Positions 7,531 to 16,682 of a stretch of 64,000 nt of DNA are shown in pieces. Origin of the DNA: Corynebacterium amycolatum (GTDB lineage Bacteria > Actinomycetota > Actinomycetes > Mycobacteriales > Mycobacteriaceae); the NCBI RefSeq assembly GCF_016889425.1, contig NZ_CP069513.1, forward strand, positions 1,302,001-1,366,000, given 5' to 3'. Numbering within the stretch: the first letter of the stretch is position 1; each line of letters opens with the position of its first letter. The position numbers and the translations under genes were made by a program. The notes below the pieces were generated by a model that was not told where the DNA came from, did no database searches, and saw only the letters and a program-made list of their open reading frames with translations.

Positions 7531-9129
7531 TTACTCGACGGTTTCCTTCAAAGGATCCTCGCGAACGAAGAACACAATGATTGCTGCCAGAATAATCACT
7601 GGCGTTAGTACCAAGAAAATCGGCGTCAAACCATCGTTGTAGCTGGAGATCAGCGCTTCATGGATTGGCGCCGGCATGCTATCCAGTACATGCGGTGTCA
7701 GTGAGCCAATCGACTTAGAGGAAAAGCCCTCCGGGCCCATCTGTTTTGCGAACTCCGCTGCAGCCTCCGGTGATGCGGCCTTGATTTGTTCGACAGCCGC
7801 CGGAACGCGTTCGCCTGCCAGGTCCTTCATCCGGTGGATGAAAATCGAACCCACAATGGAGGAACCGACCGCACCGCCAATCTGGCGGAAGAAGTTATTC
7901 GCAGCGGTAGCGGTACCGACCATGGCGACCGGGAAGGAGTTCTGCACGATGAGAACCAGAACCTGCATGCCGGTTCCCAGGCCGAAGCCCATGATGAACA
8001 GGTAAACACCAACCTGCCACAGTGGGGTGGTGGTCTCCAGCGTGGACAGCAAGTAGAGGGAGACAGCCATAATCATCAGGCCGACGAAGGGGTAGAAGCG
8101 GTATTTACCAGTCCGGGAAACAATCTGGCCCACGCCAATCGAGGTCAGAAGCATGCCGACCATCATCGGCGTCATCATCAAACCTGCAGCGGTCGGTGAC
8201 ATTGAGTGCACCATCTGCAGGTAGGTCGGAATATAGGCCATAGTGCCGAACATCGCGATACCCAGAATGAGGCCCGACACAGTCGTGAGCACGAAGTTCC
8301 GGTTATTAAACAAGTGCGTCGGAATCAGTGGGTTGGAAACGCGAGTCTCGGTGAGGAAGAACAGCACCCAGGAAACGACAGAGGCAACGATAAGCGAGAT
8401 GATGATCCGGGAGTTCCAGTCGTACTGTGTACCGCCCCACGTGGTGGTGAGAATTAGCGTCGAGGCAGCAGCGGTCAAGAACGTCGTACCGATGTAGTCG
8501 AAGTTTCCTTCGCGCTGGCGTCGGGGCAGCTTCAGGAAGGCCGCAGCTGCCGATAGTGCAATCACGCCCATCGGGACGTTGATCCACAGACCCCAGCGCC
8601 AGCCCGGGCCGTCGGTGAACCAGCCTCCCAGTACTGGTCCCAGCACAGAACTCAGGCCGAACACAGCACCCATGATGCCCATGTACTTACCGCGCTGGCG
8701 TGCGGGAATAACCTCGGCCAGGATGGCCTGTGAGGAAACCATCAATGTACCGCCAGCAAATCCCTGAAAAGCGCGGGCGGCGATGAGCAGGCTCATGGAG
8801 CTGGTGACTGCACCCATGACGGAACCAATCATGAACAGAGCGATGCCCATCATGAACAGGCCCTTGCGCCCAATCATGTCACCGAGCTTGCCGACAATCG
8901 GCATTGCCACAGTCTGTGCCAACAGGAATGCAGAAATAACCCACGACATGTGGTCAACTCCGCCGAGCTCGCCGACAATGGTCGGCAGGGCGGTGGCGAA
9001 AATCATCTGCCCCAGCGAGCTCATCAGCATAGTGAGAATGAGCGCGAAGAAGATGATTCCCAAGTGGGACTTGTTGTCAGAAACCGTGGTGTCGGTTTGG
9101 CCTTGAGCAGTGGTGTTGCTAGCTGTCAC
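7531..9129 (-). CDS. MFS multidrug efflux transporter, DHA2 (14-helix) family
   Basis: A 532-residue transporter with about 14 hydrophobic segments, the size and layout of EmrB/QacA proton-driven exporters. The motif GKLGDMIGRKGLF after helix 2 is the MFS loop 2-3 signature. Its start overlaps the end of the upstream tetR gene by about 11 nt, so the two form an operon in which a local TetR repressor probably controls efflux of a toxic ligand. The exported compound is unknown. Confidence 0.87.
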   Translation of the reverse strand: MTASNTTAQGQTDTTVSDNKSHLGIIFFALILTMLMSSLGQMIFATALPTIVGELGGVDHMSWVISAFLLAQTVAMPIVGKLGDMIGRKGLFMMGIALFMIGSVMGAVTSSMSLLIAARAFQGFAGGTLMVSSQAILAEVIPARQRGKYMGIMGAVFGLSSVLGPVLGGWFTDGPGWRWGLWINVPMGVIALSAAAAFLKLPRRQREGNFDYIGTTFLTAAASTLILTTTWGGTQYDWNSRIIISLIVASVVSWVLFFLTETRVSNPLIPTHLFNNRNFVLTTVSGLILGIAMFGTMAYIPTYLQMVHSMSPTAAGLMMTPMMVGMLLTSIGVGQIVSRTGKYRFYPFVGLMIMAVSLYLLSTLETTTPLWQVGVYLFIMGFGLGTGMQVLVLIVQNSFPVAMVGTATAANNFFRQIGGAVGSSIVGSIFIHRMKDLAGERVPAAVEQIKAASPEAAAEFAKQMGPEGFSSKSIGSLTPHVLDSMPAPIHEALISSYNDGLTPIFLVLTPVIILAAIIVFFVREDPLKETVE

Positions 9130-9823
9130 TATTCCTCCTCCAGAAATTTTTAACGACGTCGGCGGCGTCGTGAAGCGGTGTGTCTGTTGTGAATTCGTCC
9201 CGATGAGCCGATGAGTAGAGCACGCATTCGCGGACGAAACCGACCGACAGTGCTACCTCGTGCCCGACGGGCAGCTCGGGGTGCGTGCGCGACTGTGGAT
9301 TCATCTCGAAATAGCGCTCAAATGCGGACCGGACGCGGCGCATTGAGCTGCCAAAATTGGAAATGACAACCGTCGAGAGCTTTGGCTCATTGCGCAAAAT
9401 CTCGCGGATACGCTCCTTGAGCATGCGGTGAAATTCCTCGGTTGCCCCCAGCTCTTTATATCGGAGTAGCTGGGCCCGCTGCTTTTTCTCGATGAAATTG
9501 AGCATGTCCGCAATGGGGTCTTGGTGGGTTTGGGCGAGGAATGTCTCTTCATCGTCAGCATCGAATGACATGATGCCGTTGCCGAAGATGGATTGATCCT
9601 TGGAGTCGAAGTAATTGAAGAATGTGCGTCGACTGATATTGACCCGCTGGCAGATGTCTTCGATGTTGACGTGGTCGTATCCGCGATCCAGCACAAGAGT
9701 GGTCGCGGCATCGGCCAAAGCGCAGTGTGTTTGAAACCTTTTGAGCTCCCGGAGACTGCATTCGGGACGTTCGCCCGGGTCCAATCTGGGAGAAGCTTTT
9801 TCATCAATTTGCACAAGGTGCAA
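9119..9823 (-). CDS. TetR-family repressor of the adjacent MFS exporter
   Basis: About 234 residues. The N-terminal helix-turn-helix is clear (IEDICQRVNISRRTFFNYFDSKDQ-like, about residues 55-78), followed by an all-helical ligand-binding half. The frame opens at TTG 9823; GTG at 9814 is an alternative and neither has a strong ribosome site. A perfect 14-bp palindrome lies about 30 nt upstream and may be its operator. It overlaps the transporter gene, supporting joint expression. Confidence 0.82.
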   Translation of the reverse strand: MHLVQIDEKASPRLDPGERPECSLRELKRFQTHCALADAATTLVLDRGYDHVNIEDICQRVNISRRTFFNYFDSKDQSIFGNGIMSFDADDEETFLAQTHQDPIADMLNFIEKKQRAQLLRYKELGATEEFHRMLKERIREILRNEPKLSTVVISNFGSSMRRVRSAFERYFEMNPQSRTHPELPVGHEVALSVGFVRECVLYSSAHRDEFTTDTPLHDAADVVKNFWRRNSDS

Positions 9824-9851
9824 AGTTACACCGAGTGCAATGTGGTGGCAA

Positions 9852-9865
9852 GTTGATTAATCAAC
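9852..9865. promoter_or_regulatory. Palindrome, candidate TetR operator
   Basis: GTTGATTAATCAAC is a perfect 14-bp palindrome about 30 nt before the tetR-MFS operon, the normal position for autorepression. Inferred from position and symmetry only. Confidence 0.5.
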
Positions 9866-9968
9866 ATAAAGTTTGCCGCAGGGCGCATCCCCGGCAGTAT
9901 GGCAGGGGTCGAATGGGGGACACGAAGTCACTCTCCGATCATTGCGAATGGGGAGTACCAAAACAAAG

Positions 9969-10006
9969 GACCCCGGAGTCTCTCAACGAAGTGAGACTCC
10001 GGGGTC
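9969..10006 (-). terminator. Terminator of fumC
   Basis: A perfect 14-bp stem (GACCCCGGAGTCTC / GAGACTCCGGGGTC) with a 10-nt loop, 43 nt past the fumC stop and followed on the minus strand by CTTTGTTTTGG. Confidence 0.9.
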
Positions 10007-10048
10007 TTATACGGAAGGTGCATTCACACCTTTGAGCTCAGAAAAGAA

Positions 10049-11449
10049 CTAGTCACGATCAGTGTTGGCCATTGCCAGCACGTCGAGGCGCTTGTCCAGC
10101 TCTTCCTCGGTCAGCTTCTCGCCGTCGACGAAGCCCATGTCAATAACAGTCTGACGGATGGTCTTACCTTCCTTCAGAGCGGTCTTAGCGACCTTAGCTG
10201 CGTTCTCGTAGCCGATGGCGGAGTTCAGCGGGGTCACAATCGACGGGGAGGACTCAGCCAAAGTCTTCATACGCTCAACGTTCGGCTCGATGCCGTCGAC
10301 CAGCTTCTCAGCGAAGACACGTGCGGTGTTCGCCAGCAGCTTAGCGGACTCCAGCACGTTACGTGCCATGACCGGGATGAAGACGTTCAGCTCGAATGCG
10401 CCGTTAGCACCCGCGAACTCAACAGCGGTGTCGTTGCCCAGAACCTGCGCTGCGACCTGGGTGGCGGTCTCGCACAGAACTGGGTTGACCTTACCCGGCA
10501 TGATGGAGGAACCCGGCTGCAGGTCCGGCAGGTGAATCTCAGCAAGACCGGTCAGTGGGCCGGAGCCCATCCAGCGGATGTCGTTTGCGATCTTGTTCAG
10601 GGAGACTGCGGCGGTGCGCATAGCGCCGGAGAATTCCACCAGGCCGTCGCGGTTAGCCTGAGCCTCGAAGTGGTTCTGAGCCTCGCGCAGCTCCTTGATG
10701 CCGGTCAGCTCGACGAGCTCAGCGGTGACCTTGGCGCCGAAGTCCGCCGGGGTGTTCAGGCCAGTGCCAACAGCGGTACCACCAATTGGCAGCTCGCCCA
10801 GACGCGGCAGGGTCGCCTCGATGCGCTCAATGCCAGCCTCAATCTGGCGAGCGTAACCGGAGAACTCTTGACCCAGGGTCACCGGAACAGCGTCCATCAG
10901 GTGAGTGCGGCCGGACTTAACAACGGTCTCCCATTCCTTGGCCTTCTTAGCCAGGGACTCCTGCAGAACCTTCAGTCCCGGGATGAGGTCCTTGACAGCT
11001 GCCTCGGTTGCTGCGACGTGAGTAGCAGTTGGGAAGGTGTCGTTGGAAGACTGGCCCATGTTGACGTGGTCATTCGGGTGAACCTCAACGCCGTTGGCCT
11101 TTGCGATGGATGCAATGACTTCGTTGGTATTCATGTTGGAGGAAGTGCCCGAACCGGTCTGGAAGACATCAATCGGGAACTCAGCATCGTGCTTGCCTTC
11201 AGCAATTTCCTTGGCAGCGGCGACGATGGCATCTGCCTGCTCAGCAGACAGCAGGCCGCGGTCCTTGTTGACGATGGCGCAAGCTGCCTTCAGCAGACCC
11301 ATAGCGCGAATCTGTGCAGACTCCAGCGGACGGCCGGAAATCGGGAAGTTCTCAACTGCACGCTGAGTCTGTGCGCGCCACAGTGCGTTAACCGGAACCT
11401 TGACCTCGCCCATAGTGTCGTGCTCGATGCGGAACTGCTGCTCTGTCAT
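10049..11449 (-). CDS. fumC: Fumarate hydratase, class II
   Basis: A full-length 466-residue iron-independent fumarase converting fumarate to L-malate in the TCA cycle. It shows all superfamily blocks: [39 protein letters not shown] and the catalytic loop signature [11 protein letters not shown] (about residues 315-325). The start is ATG 11449. It has its own terminator and stands as a single gene next to glpX, an arrangement I recall from other corynebacteria. Confidence 0.96.
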   Translation of the reverse strand: MTEQQFRIEHDTMGEVKVPVNALWRAQTQRAVENFPISGRPLESAQIRAMGLLKAACAIVNKDRGLLSAEQADAIVAAAKEIAEGKHDAEFPIDVFQTGSGTSSNMNTNEVIASIAKANGVEVHPNDHVNMGQSSNDTFPTATHVAATEAAVKDLIPGLKVLQESLAKKAKEWETVVKSGRTHLMDAVPVTLGQEFSGYARQIEAGIERIEATLPRLGELPIGGTAVGTGLNTPADFGAKVTAELVELTGIKELREAQNHFEAQANRDGLVEFSGAMRTAAVSLNKIANDIRWMGSGPLTGLAEIHLPDLQPGSSIMPGKVNPVLCETATQVAAQVLGNDTAVEFAGANGAFELNVFIPVMARNVLESAKLLANTARVFAEKLVDGIEPNVERMKTLAESSPSIVTPLNSAIGYENAAKVAKTALKEGKTIRQTVIDMGFVDGEKLTEEELDKRLDVLAMANTDRD

Positions 11450-11572
11450 TCGTTGCCTCTTTCAGTTAGGGGAACTTGAGTGCGTGCACAACGGCCGATT
11501 TCGCATGTCATTTTCATGCGATGCAGAGCCGCTAGCGCATTCGCCTTCAAGTATGAATCAGATTGATAAAAA

Positions 11573-11595
11573 AGTGGTGCCCTGAGGGCACCACT
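11573..11595 (-). terminator. Terminator of glpX
   Basis: A perfect 10-bp stem (AGTGGTGCCC / GGGCACCACT) with a 3-nt loop, followed on the minus strand by TTTTTTATC. Confidence 0.92.
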
Positions 11596-11609
11596 AAAGG
11601 GGTAGTTAC

Positions 11610-12635
11610 TTACAGATCGATGTCAGGCATCTCGCCCTTGCCGTAGTCGATGGTGGCGTACTTACGCAGCTTCTCCAGGGAGTGGAAAGCCTCGATGCGG
11701 CGAATGGTGCCGGACTTGGAGCGCATAACCAGCGAGCGGGTCCATGCACCGTTACCGCGGTAAGCGACGCCGCGCAGCATGTCGCCGTTGGTGACACCGG
11801 TGGCAACGAAGTAGCAGTTGTCGGATGCGACCAGGTCATCGGTGGTCAGAACACGAGAAAGATCGTGTCCAGCGTCGAGAGCCTTCTTAATTTCAGCCTC
11901 ATCGCGCGGGTGCAGTTTGCCCTGGATCTCGCCGCCCATACACTTCATGGCGCATGCGGTGATGACACCTTCTGGGGTGCCGCCGACGCCCATCATGATA
12001 TCGACGGAGTTCGTGTCCTGCGCTGCGGCAACAGCGCCGGCAACGTCACCGTCGCCGATTAGGCGAACCTTGGCGCCAGCCTCGCGGATGTCACGAATCA
12101 TGTCAGCGTGGCGCGGGCGATCCAGCACGACAACGGTGACATCTTCCGGACGCAGACCCTTGGCCTTAGCGACGGCTTTAATGTTGTGCTCAACCGGAGC
12201 CTCGATGTCAATCTTGCCGGCAGCTTCCGGGCCAACAGCAATCTTGTCCATGTAGAACACAGCCGATGGGTCGTACATGGAACCGCGGTCTGCAGCGGCA
12301 AGAACAGCGATGGAGTTCGGGCGGCCCTCAGCCATCAGAGTCGTGCCGTCAATCGGGTCAACCGCGATGTCAACGGCCGGGCCTTGGCCGTTGCCGACCT
12401 TTTCGCCGTTGAACAGCATCGGGGCTTCGTCCTTTTCGCCCTCGCCAATTACAACGACACCGTTCATAGCCACGGTGTTGATGAGCTGACGCATGGCATC
12501 GACGGCAGCGCCGTCGCCCTTTTCCTTCTGACCACGGCCGACCCACTGACCGGCTGCCAGTGCAGCGGACTCAGTAACTCGGACGAGCTCCATCGCAAGG
12601 TTGCGATCTGGTGCTTCAGGATTCGAGGCGTTCAT
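11610..12635 (-). CDS. glpX: Fructose-1,6-bisphosphatase, class II
   Basis: A 341-residue gluconeogenic phosphatase of the lithium-sensitive fold. Metal-binding residues sit in [10 protein letters not shown] and in [16 protein letters not shown]; the [15 protein letters not shown] block after them is typical of GlpX. In actinobacteria GlpX is usually the main or only FBPase and is needed for growth on organic acids. The gene has its own terminator and starts at ATG 12635. Confidence 0.95.
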   Translation of the reverse strand: MNASNPEAPDRNLAMELVRVTESAALAAGQWVGRGQKEKGDGAAVDAMRQLINTVAMNGVVVIGEGEKDEAPMLFNGEKVGNGQGPAVDIAVDPIDGTTLMAEGRPNSIAVLAAADRGSMYDPSAVFYMDKIAVGPEAAGKIDIEAPVEHNIKAVAKAKGLRPEDVTVVVLDRPRHADMIRDIREAGAKVRLIGDGDVAGAVAAAQDTNSVDIMMGVGGTPEGVITACAMKCMGGEIQGKLHPRDEAEIKKALDAGHDLSRVLTTDDLVASDNCYFVATGVTNGDMLRGVAYRGNGAWTRSLVMRSKSGTIRRIEAFHSLEKLRKYATIDYGKGEMPDIDL

Positions 12636-13005
12636 TGAATTCTGGCCCTTCCGTCTTTTTTAGGAACTCTTTTGAGGTTTGAGAATGTGCTGGGAGACGC
12701 CACGCCAGGAAACTGGGGTTTGGCGCTGCAACAATTTCTATTTATCGATGTTTGGCGCGTCCTTTTGAGCGCCATTGCATCTGTTACTAGTGTTCCACCT
12801 TTTTCATGTTCGGGGGTGGACGCAGCGCCAAAGTGGGGGGAGCTTCAGGGCTAAACCCCCACATCATGCGGGTATCAAAAGTTTGTTCCGGCGTCAGTTC
12901 GCTTGACGACGTCGACAGCGTCCGTCATCAAGTATTGCTAGCCGCAGCTGTGCGGATGCGACTGATGACTAGGTTCGTTGCGAGGCCTTTGGCATACTTG
13001 AGCGC
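12636..13005. other. Divergent intergenic region glpX / DUF4245
   Basis: About 370 nt without a convincing gene. It should hold the promoters of glpX (minus) and the DUF4245 gene (plus) and contains one GCTTGACGACG copy that pairs imperfectly with GTCATCAAG 13 nt downstream. Confidence 0.6.
12901..12911 (+). repeat. Intergenic 11-mer GCTTGACGACG, copy 2
   Basis: Exact copy, 95 nt before the DUF4245 start. A nearly complementary GTCATCAAG at 12925-12933 could form a hairpin with it. Confidence 0.6.
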
Positions 13006-13635
13006 GTGGCGAATGAGAAACCTAGGATTTTGCAGGACAGTCGAGACATGGTTCTCACCCTCGTGGTGATGTTTCTTGCGGTGGCTGTCACCATCGGCTT
13101 TACCGGCCTGTGCAGTTTTAACCCCGGGAAGCCGGAAAACGGTCCGGTGCGCGAGGTCGATGCCGCCCCATTCGTGAACATGGAGGCTCGGCGCGTGGAC
13201 TATCCAGTTCGCCTGCCGAAGGTGCCTGAGGGCTGGACTTCAAACTCGACCCGCGCGGGTATGGCGGCGGGGAAGCAGACGACCATTATTGGCTATGTCA
13301 CCGCTAGCGGAGCATTCATTCAGGTCACGCAAACAGATGCGGAAGCAGGTCAGCTGCCGGATGACGGTAAGAATCGTCTCCGCGACGGTACCACTGACGT
13401 GGAAGGTACAACCTGGACTAAGTATGTGCCGGCTGAGGACAACGTGCGTCGCGTATGGGTTGGGGACCTCGGTGACTCCCGCGCAATTATCGAGGGCACT
13501 GCCAACGACGAGGAGTTCACACAGTTGGCGGCGGCTTTGCAGAAGGCCGAGCCAATCGATCCGGACGCGACAATGCCGGATCCGTCACAGCCGCAGCAGA
13601 CTGCGTCCGGGACGCCATCGGCACCAGCAAAGTAG
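13006..13635 (+). CDS. DUF4245 family membrane-anchored protein
   Basis: 209 residues starting at GTG 13006. One hydrophobic helix (about residues 15-35) is followed by a predicted extracytoplasmic domain and a Pro/Gln/Ser-rich tail. The length and the position between glpX and xseB match the actinobacterial DUF4245 family, whose function is unknown. A terminator follows at 13711. Confidence 0.8.
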   Translation: MANEKPRILQDSRDMVLTLVVMFLAVAVTIGFTGLCSFNPGKPENGPVREVDAAPFVNMEARRVDYPVRLPKVPEGWTSNSTRAGMAAGKQTTIIGYVTASGAFIQVTQTDAEAGQLPDDGKNRLRDGTTDVEGTTWTKYVPAEDNVRRVWVGDLGDSRAIIEGTANDEEFTQLAAALQKAEPIDPDATMPDPSQPQQTASGTPSAPAK

Positions 13636-13710
13636 GCCGAGTCGAGCACTCACCTGGATTGGTAATCCCATCTAGGGCCATAAAATAGCTGAACTCAGCT
13701 ATCGGCGACG

Positions 13711-13755
13711 AGACGAGAAACGACGTGCACTGACGGTCGTTCCTCGTCTCTTTTT
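13711..13755 (+). terminator. Terminator between DUF4245 and xseB
   Basis: A 14-bp stem with one non-Watson-Crick pair (AGACGAGAAACGAC / GTCGTTCCTCGTCT) followed on the plus strand by CTTTTTATT. It also lies just past the xseB stop on the other strand. Confidence 0.85.
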
Positions 13756-14044
13756 ATTCCTTACCGCCCCCATTCTCGGCCGAAGTCGCGGCATCCTGAT
13801 TTTTGCTGGCCAAGGCGGCTTCAACCTTTGCCCGGGCGCCAGCCAAATGCGCCTCGCAGCGGCGGGCCAGCGCCTCGCCTCGCTCCCACAGCGCCAGGGA
13901 TTCATCCAGGCTCATCTGCCCGAGTTCTAGGAGCTTGACGGTCTCGACGAGTGCATCTCGCGCCTGCTCGTAGCTCAGGTTCTCAACCGGTACCTGTTCC
14001 TCCGAAGAGGGAGCCTGACCCGCGCCGAAAACATTGTCATTCAT
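13754..14044 (-). CDS. xseB: Exodeoxyribonuclease VII small subunit
   Basis: 96 residues containing the conserved three-helix core [35 protein letters not shown] of XseB. Several copies assemble with one XseA to degrade single-stranded DNA into oligonucleotides. The 25-residue N-terminal extension and acidic tail are beyond the family core. xseA lies 61 nt upstream on the same strand, the usual pair. Confidence 0.9.
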   Translation of the reverse strand: MNDNVFGAGQAPSSEEQVPVENLSYEQARDALVETVKLLELGQMSLDESLALWERGEALARRCEAHLAGARAKVEAALASKNQDAATSAENGGGKE

Positions 14045-14105
14045 TAGCGAATACGTCCTTCACATCTAGTAATTAAAGCTTCAAGGTTGGAAAAGTCAGT
14101 GCTTA

Positions 14106-15341
14106 TTAATTCGCCGGCTTCGTAGCTAGCGTCGCTGCAGAGATGGAGCCGTCACTGACGCGAATTCGTAGTTGGGAACCCATCGGAGCATCTGCAATAG
14201 AGGTCACAATCTGTGGTTCTGGCTGAGTAGCCGATTGTGCCTGCACGATGGCATAGCCGCGAGCGAGTGTGGCAGAGGGGCCAAGTGCTGAAACCTTGCC
14301 GCGCAATCCCGATACCACTGCTTCCTCGCGTTCCAGACTGCGGTGAATGAGAAAACGCAGCCGATCCACCTGCGCCGTGACAAACTCGTCACGCACGCGG
14401 ATGGGAGTGAGTGGATCGCGCAGTACCGGCCGCGACGTCAAATCCCGCAGGGTCGCTACTTCACGGTCAACCCATCGCCGCAGAGATGCTGAGGAGCGCT
14501 CACGCAGCTGTGCAATTAGGCGGCGTTCCTCAGCAGCATCGGGCACTGTTTTCTTCGCTGCATCCGTAGGTGTGGCAGCACGTAAATCAGCGACGTAATC
14601 CAACAGCGGAGTATCCGGCTCGTGTCCGATCGCAGAAACCACCGGTGTTGTCGCCTTACTCACCGCACGAATCAGCGCCTCATCTGAAAAAGGCAGCAAA
14701 TCTTCGACACTGCCACCGCCACGGGCGACGATGATGACATCGACCTCCGGGTCGGCGTCGAGCTGTGCCAGCGCCTCAATAATCTCCGGAACAGCCTTGG
14801 CTCCCTGCACAATTGTGTTGATTACCCGGAAGTCCACCTCAGGCCAGCGGGCACCCGCAACCGAAAGCACATCGCGTTCAGCTGCCGAACCGCGACCGGT
14901 AATCAACCCGATCTTGTTGGGGAGGTAGGGCAGAGGGCGTTTCAGCCGTGGATCAAAAAGGCCTTCCGCCGCTAGCGCCTGGCGCAGCTGTTCCAGCCGT
15001 GCCAATAGTTGCCCCAAACCTACGGGCCTCCACTCCGTAGCCCACAGGGAAAACTGCCCCCGCCCGGCATAAAACGCAGGCTTACCCAAAACCACTACGC
15101 GGTCGCCGTTGCGCAACGGATTATTGCGCAGAGCCGCGGTAGAACAAGTCACCGACACCGAAAACTCCGCGGAGGTGTCACGCAGAGTGATGTAGGAGAG
15201 CTTCCAGCTCGGCTTGGAGTTGACCTGGGCGATTTCCCCCTCGACCCAAATCTGTCCAAGGCGCTCAATATAGTCCTTGACTAACTGGTTCAGGCGCCGA
15301 ACCTGAACCGGTTTCTCGGCCGACGTTTCCATTTTCGACAT
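14106..15341 (-). CDS. xseA: Exodeoxyribonuclease VII large subunit
   Basis: 411 residues: an N-terminal OB-fold ([22 protein letters not shown]), then the catalytic domain with [24 protein letters not shown] and [13 protein letters not shown], then a long helical segment and a C-terminal beta region. It hydrolyses single-stranded DNA from both ends and acts in mismatch repair and DNA-damage tolerance. xseB follows in the same operon. Confidence 0.94.
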   Translation of the reverse strand: MSKMETSAEKPVQVRRLNQLVKDYIERLGQIWVEGEIAQVNSKPSWKLSYITLRDTSAEFSVSVTCSTAALRNNPLRNGDRVVVLGKPAFYAGRGQFSLWATEWRPVGLGQLLARLEQLRQALAAEGLFDPRLKRPLPYLPNKIGLITGRGSAAERDVLSVAGARWPEVDFRVINTIVQGAKAVPEIIEALAQLDADPEVDVIIVARGGGSVEDLLPFSDEALIRAVSKATTPVVSAIGHEPDTPLLDYVADLRAATPTDAAKKTVPDAAEERRLIAQLRERSSASLRRWVDREVATLRDLTSRPVLRDPLTPIRVRDEFVTAQVDRLRFLIHRSLEREEAVVSGLRGKVSALGPSATLARGYAIVQAQSATQPEPQIVTSIADAPMGSQLRIRVSDGSISAATLATKPAN

Positions 15342-15389
15342 ACATCAACACTTACACGATGGGGCGGATCGCCCTGCTAATAAACGCAG

Positions 15390-15422
15390 GTTGCCCACAG
15401 GCTAAATTTGCCTGTGGGCAAC
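15390..15422 (-). terminator. Hairpin between the DUF6542 gene and xseA
   Basis: A perfect 12-bp stem (GTTGCCCACAGG / CCTGTGGGCAAC) with a 9-nt loop after the DUF6542 gene. There is no clear T run, so termination is inferred from position. Confidence 0.6.
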
Positions 15423-15448
15423 TGTGACGGTAAAAGTGCAAGCCCGAG

Positions 15449-16603
15449 CTACTTGCGGTAACGAGACCTGCTATCGCGGCCGGTTATCCGCTCCTGGCGA
15501 GGGCGCTGCTGTCGCGGTGGCCACTCCTCGGTGCGGCGGTGGTTGCCCACTTGGCGTGCGGGGCTCTGTTGAGACTTTTCGGACGGAGACTCCGGTGAAG
15601 ACTGTTCTCCCCACATCCGTGCCGTTCCTTCAGCTTGACGACGGGGAAACTCTGGCGTTGGCCGCTGCGGTGCGTTTGGCCTTTCAATCGGACGACGAGG
15701 CTGCTGTCTAGTCGATTTCGGCGAAGTGGAATCCTGAGTGAACTGCGCCTGCCCCGGATGCGGGCGAGACTGCCAACGGGAGGTTGGCTGCTGAGCCCGC
15801 TGTGCGAAATTCGAGCGCTGCTGGGCACGCTCCCCAGAACGGTCAACTGGTCGCTTACGCAGTTGCTCGGCGTTGCGCGATGCCGAGTTGGCGTTCGCTG
15901 CAGGTCGGGCACCAGAACGAGAAGTCTCCTGCCGAGAGCGTGCAGCTTGCTGGCGCGCCTGGCGGCGAGCTTCGGCATCTCGGATAATGTCCGCAGCGGG
16001 ACGTCGTGAAGCAGGACGTTCCTGGGTACGAGAGGCGACCCGGCGATCAGATTCGGCGAGACGACGGCGAACCTGAGAGCTGGATTCGACAGCGGCTTCG
16101 TCACGGTGCTGGCGTTGTTTAGCGACCTTGCGCTGGGTGTTGAGGGATTTCTCCTGGGTGCGGGTGATTTCGAGGTAACGCCACACTGCGATGATGACAC
16201 AGATAATCATCAAGACCAGCAGCCACGGGAACTGCTGGATGATGGGATATGCCGAGGTCACCAGGCGAGCGCGTTTAGAGGTCGTCGCGGTCGCGCCACC
16301 ATTTTCAGGATCGGCGAGAGAACCGGTAAACCACGCTGTGAAAAAGGTGACAAGCGCGAACAAAATGGGGATTTGAGCGACGGTAACTACCAGACCGCGA
16401 GGAACCACCAACAGTGTTCCGGCCACAGCAGCCACGGCAAAAGCAATGAAGTAGGGCTTGCCAATCGAACCGTTGGGAACAGAAAAGAGCAAACCAATAA
16501 CGCCAGCTAGAAGCATCAGCAACGGCGGCACAAACATTGGCACGCGTGGAAGCAGGGGTTTGTTTCCACTGCCTTTACGGGTTATTGCTGATCTGTTCGA
16601 CAC
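15449..16603 (-). CDS. DUF6542-like membrane protein with long basic tail
   Basis: 384 residues. The first 150 hold four hydrophobic helices (the DUF6542-type domain). The rest is a cytoplasmic low-complexity tail rich in Arg, Gln, Ser and Pro with many RR pairs, probably disordered and able to bind nucleic acid or membrane. It lies between xseA and an AI-2E-type gene near ychF, a position I associate with DUF6542 proteins. The function is unknown. The tail contains the only genic exact copy of GCTTGACGACG. Confidence 0.65.
   Translation of the reverse strand: MSNRSAITRKGSGNKPLLPRVPMFVPPLLMLLAGVIGLLFSVPNGSIGKPYFIAFAVAAVAGTLLVVPRGLVVTVAQIPILFALVTFFTAWFTGSLADPENGGATATTSKRARLVTSAYPIIQQFPWLLVLMIICVIIAVWRYLEITRTQEKSLNTQRKVAKQRQHRDEAAVESSSQVRRRLAESDRRVASRTQERPASRRPAADIIRDAEARRQARQQAARSRQETSRSGARPAANANSASRNAEQLRKRPVDRSGERAQQRSNFAQRAQQPTSRWQSRPHPGQAQFTQDSTSPKSTRQQPRRPIERPNAPQRPTPEFPRRQAEGTARMWGEQSSPESPSEKSQQSPARQVGNHRRTEEWPPRQQRPRQERITGRDSRSRYRK
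15633..15643 (+). repeat. 11-mer GCTTGACGACG, copy 3 (inside a gene)
   Basis: The one exact copy that falls in coding sequence, antisense to the DUF6542 gene. Confidence 0.5.
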
Positions 16604-16635
16604 GAATGCGTATCCTACCGGTTATTAGTGATAAT

Positions 16636-16666
16636 ACGGGCAAGCCCGGTATGTGGGCTCGCCCGT
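16636..16666 (-). terminator. Terminator of the AI-2E-family gene
   Basis: A 12-bp stem with one mismatch (ACGGGCAAGCCC / GGGCTCGCCCGT), about 17 nt past the stop on the minus strand. Confidence 0.75.
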
Positions 16667-16682
16667 GTCTTAAAATTTCGCC

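Noticed and set aside
4915..16015. CGTCGTGAAGC at about 4918, 9168 and 16004 as more copies of the 11-mer
   Set aside because: One mismatch each and all inside coding sequence, where codon usage can explain them; only exact copies were counted.
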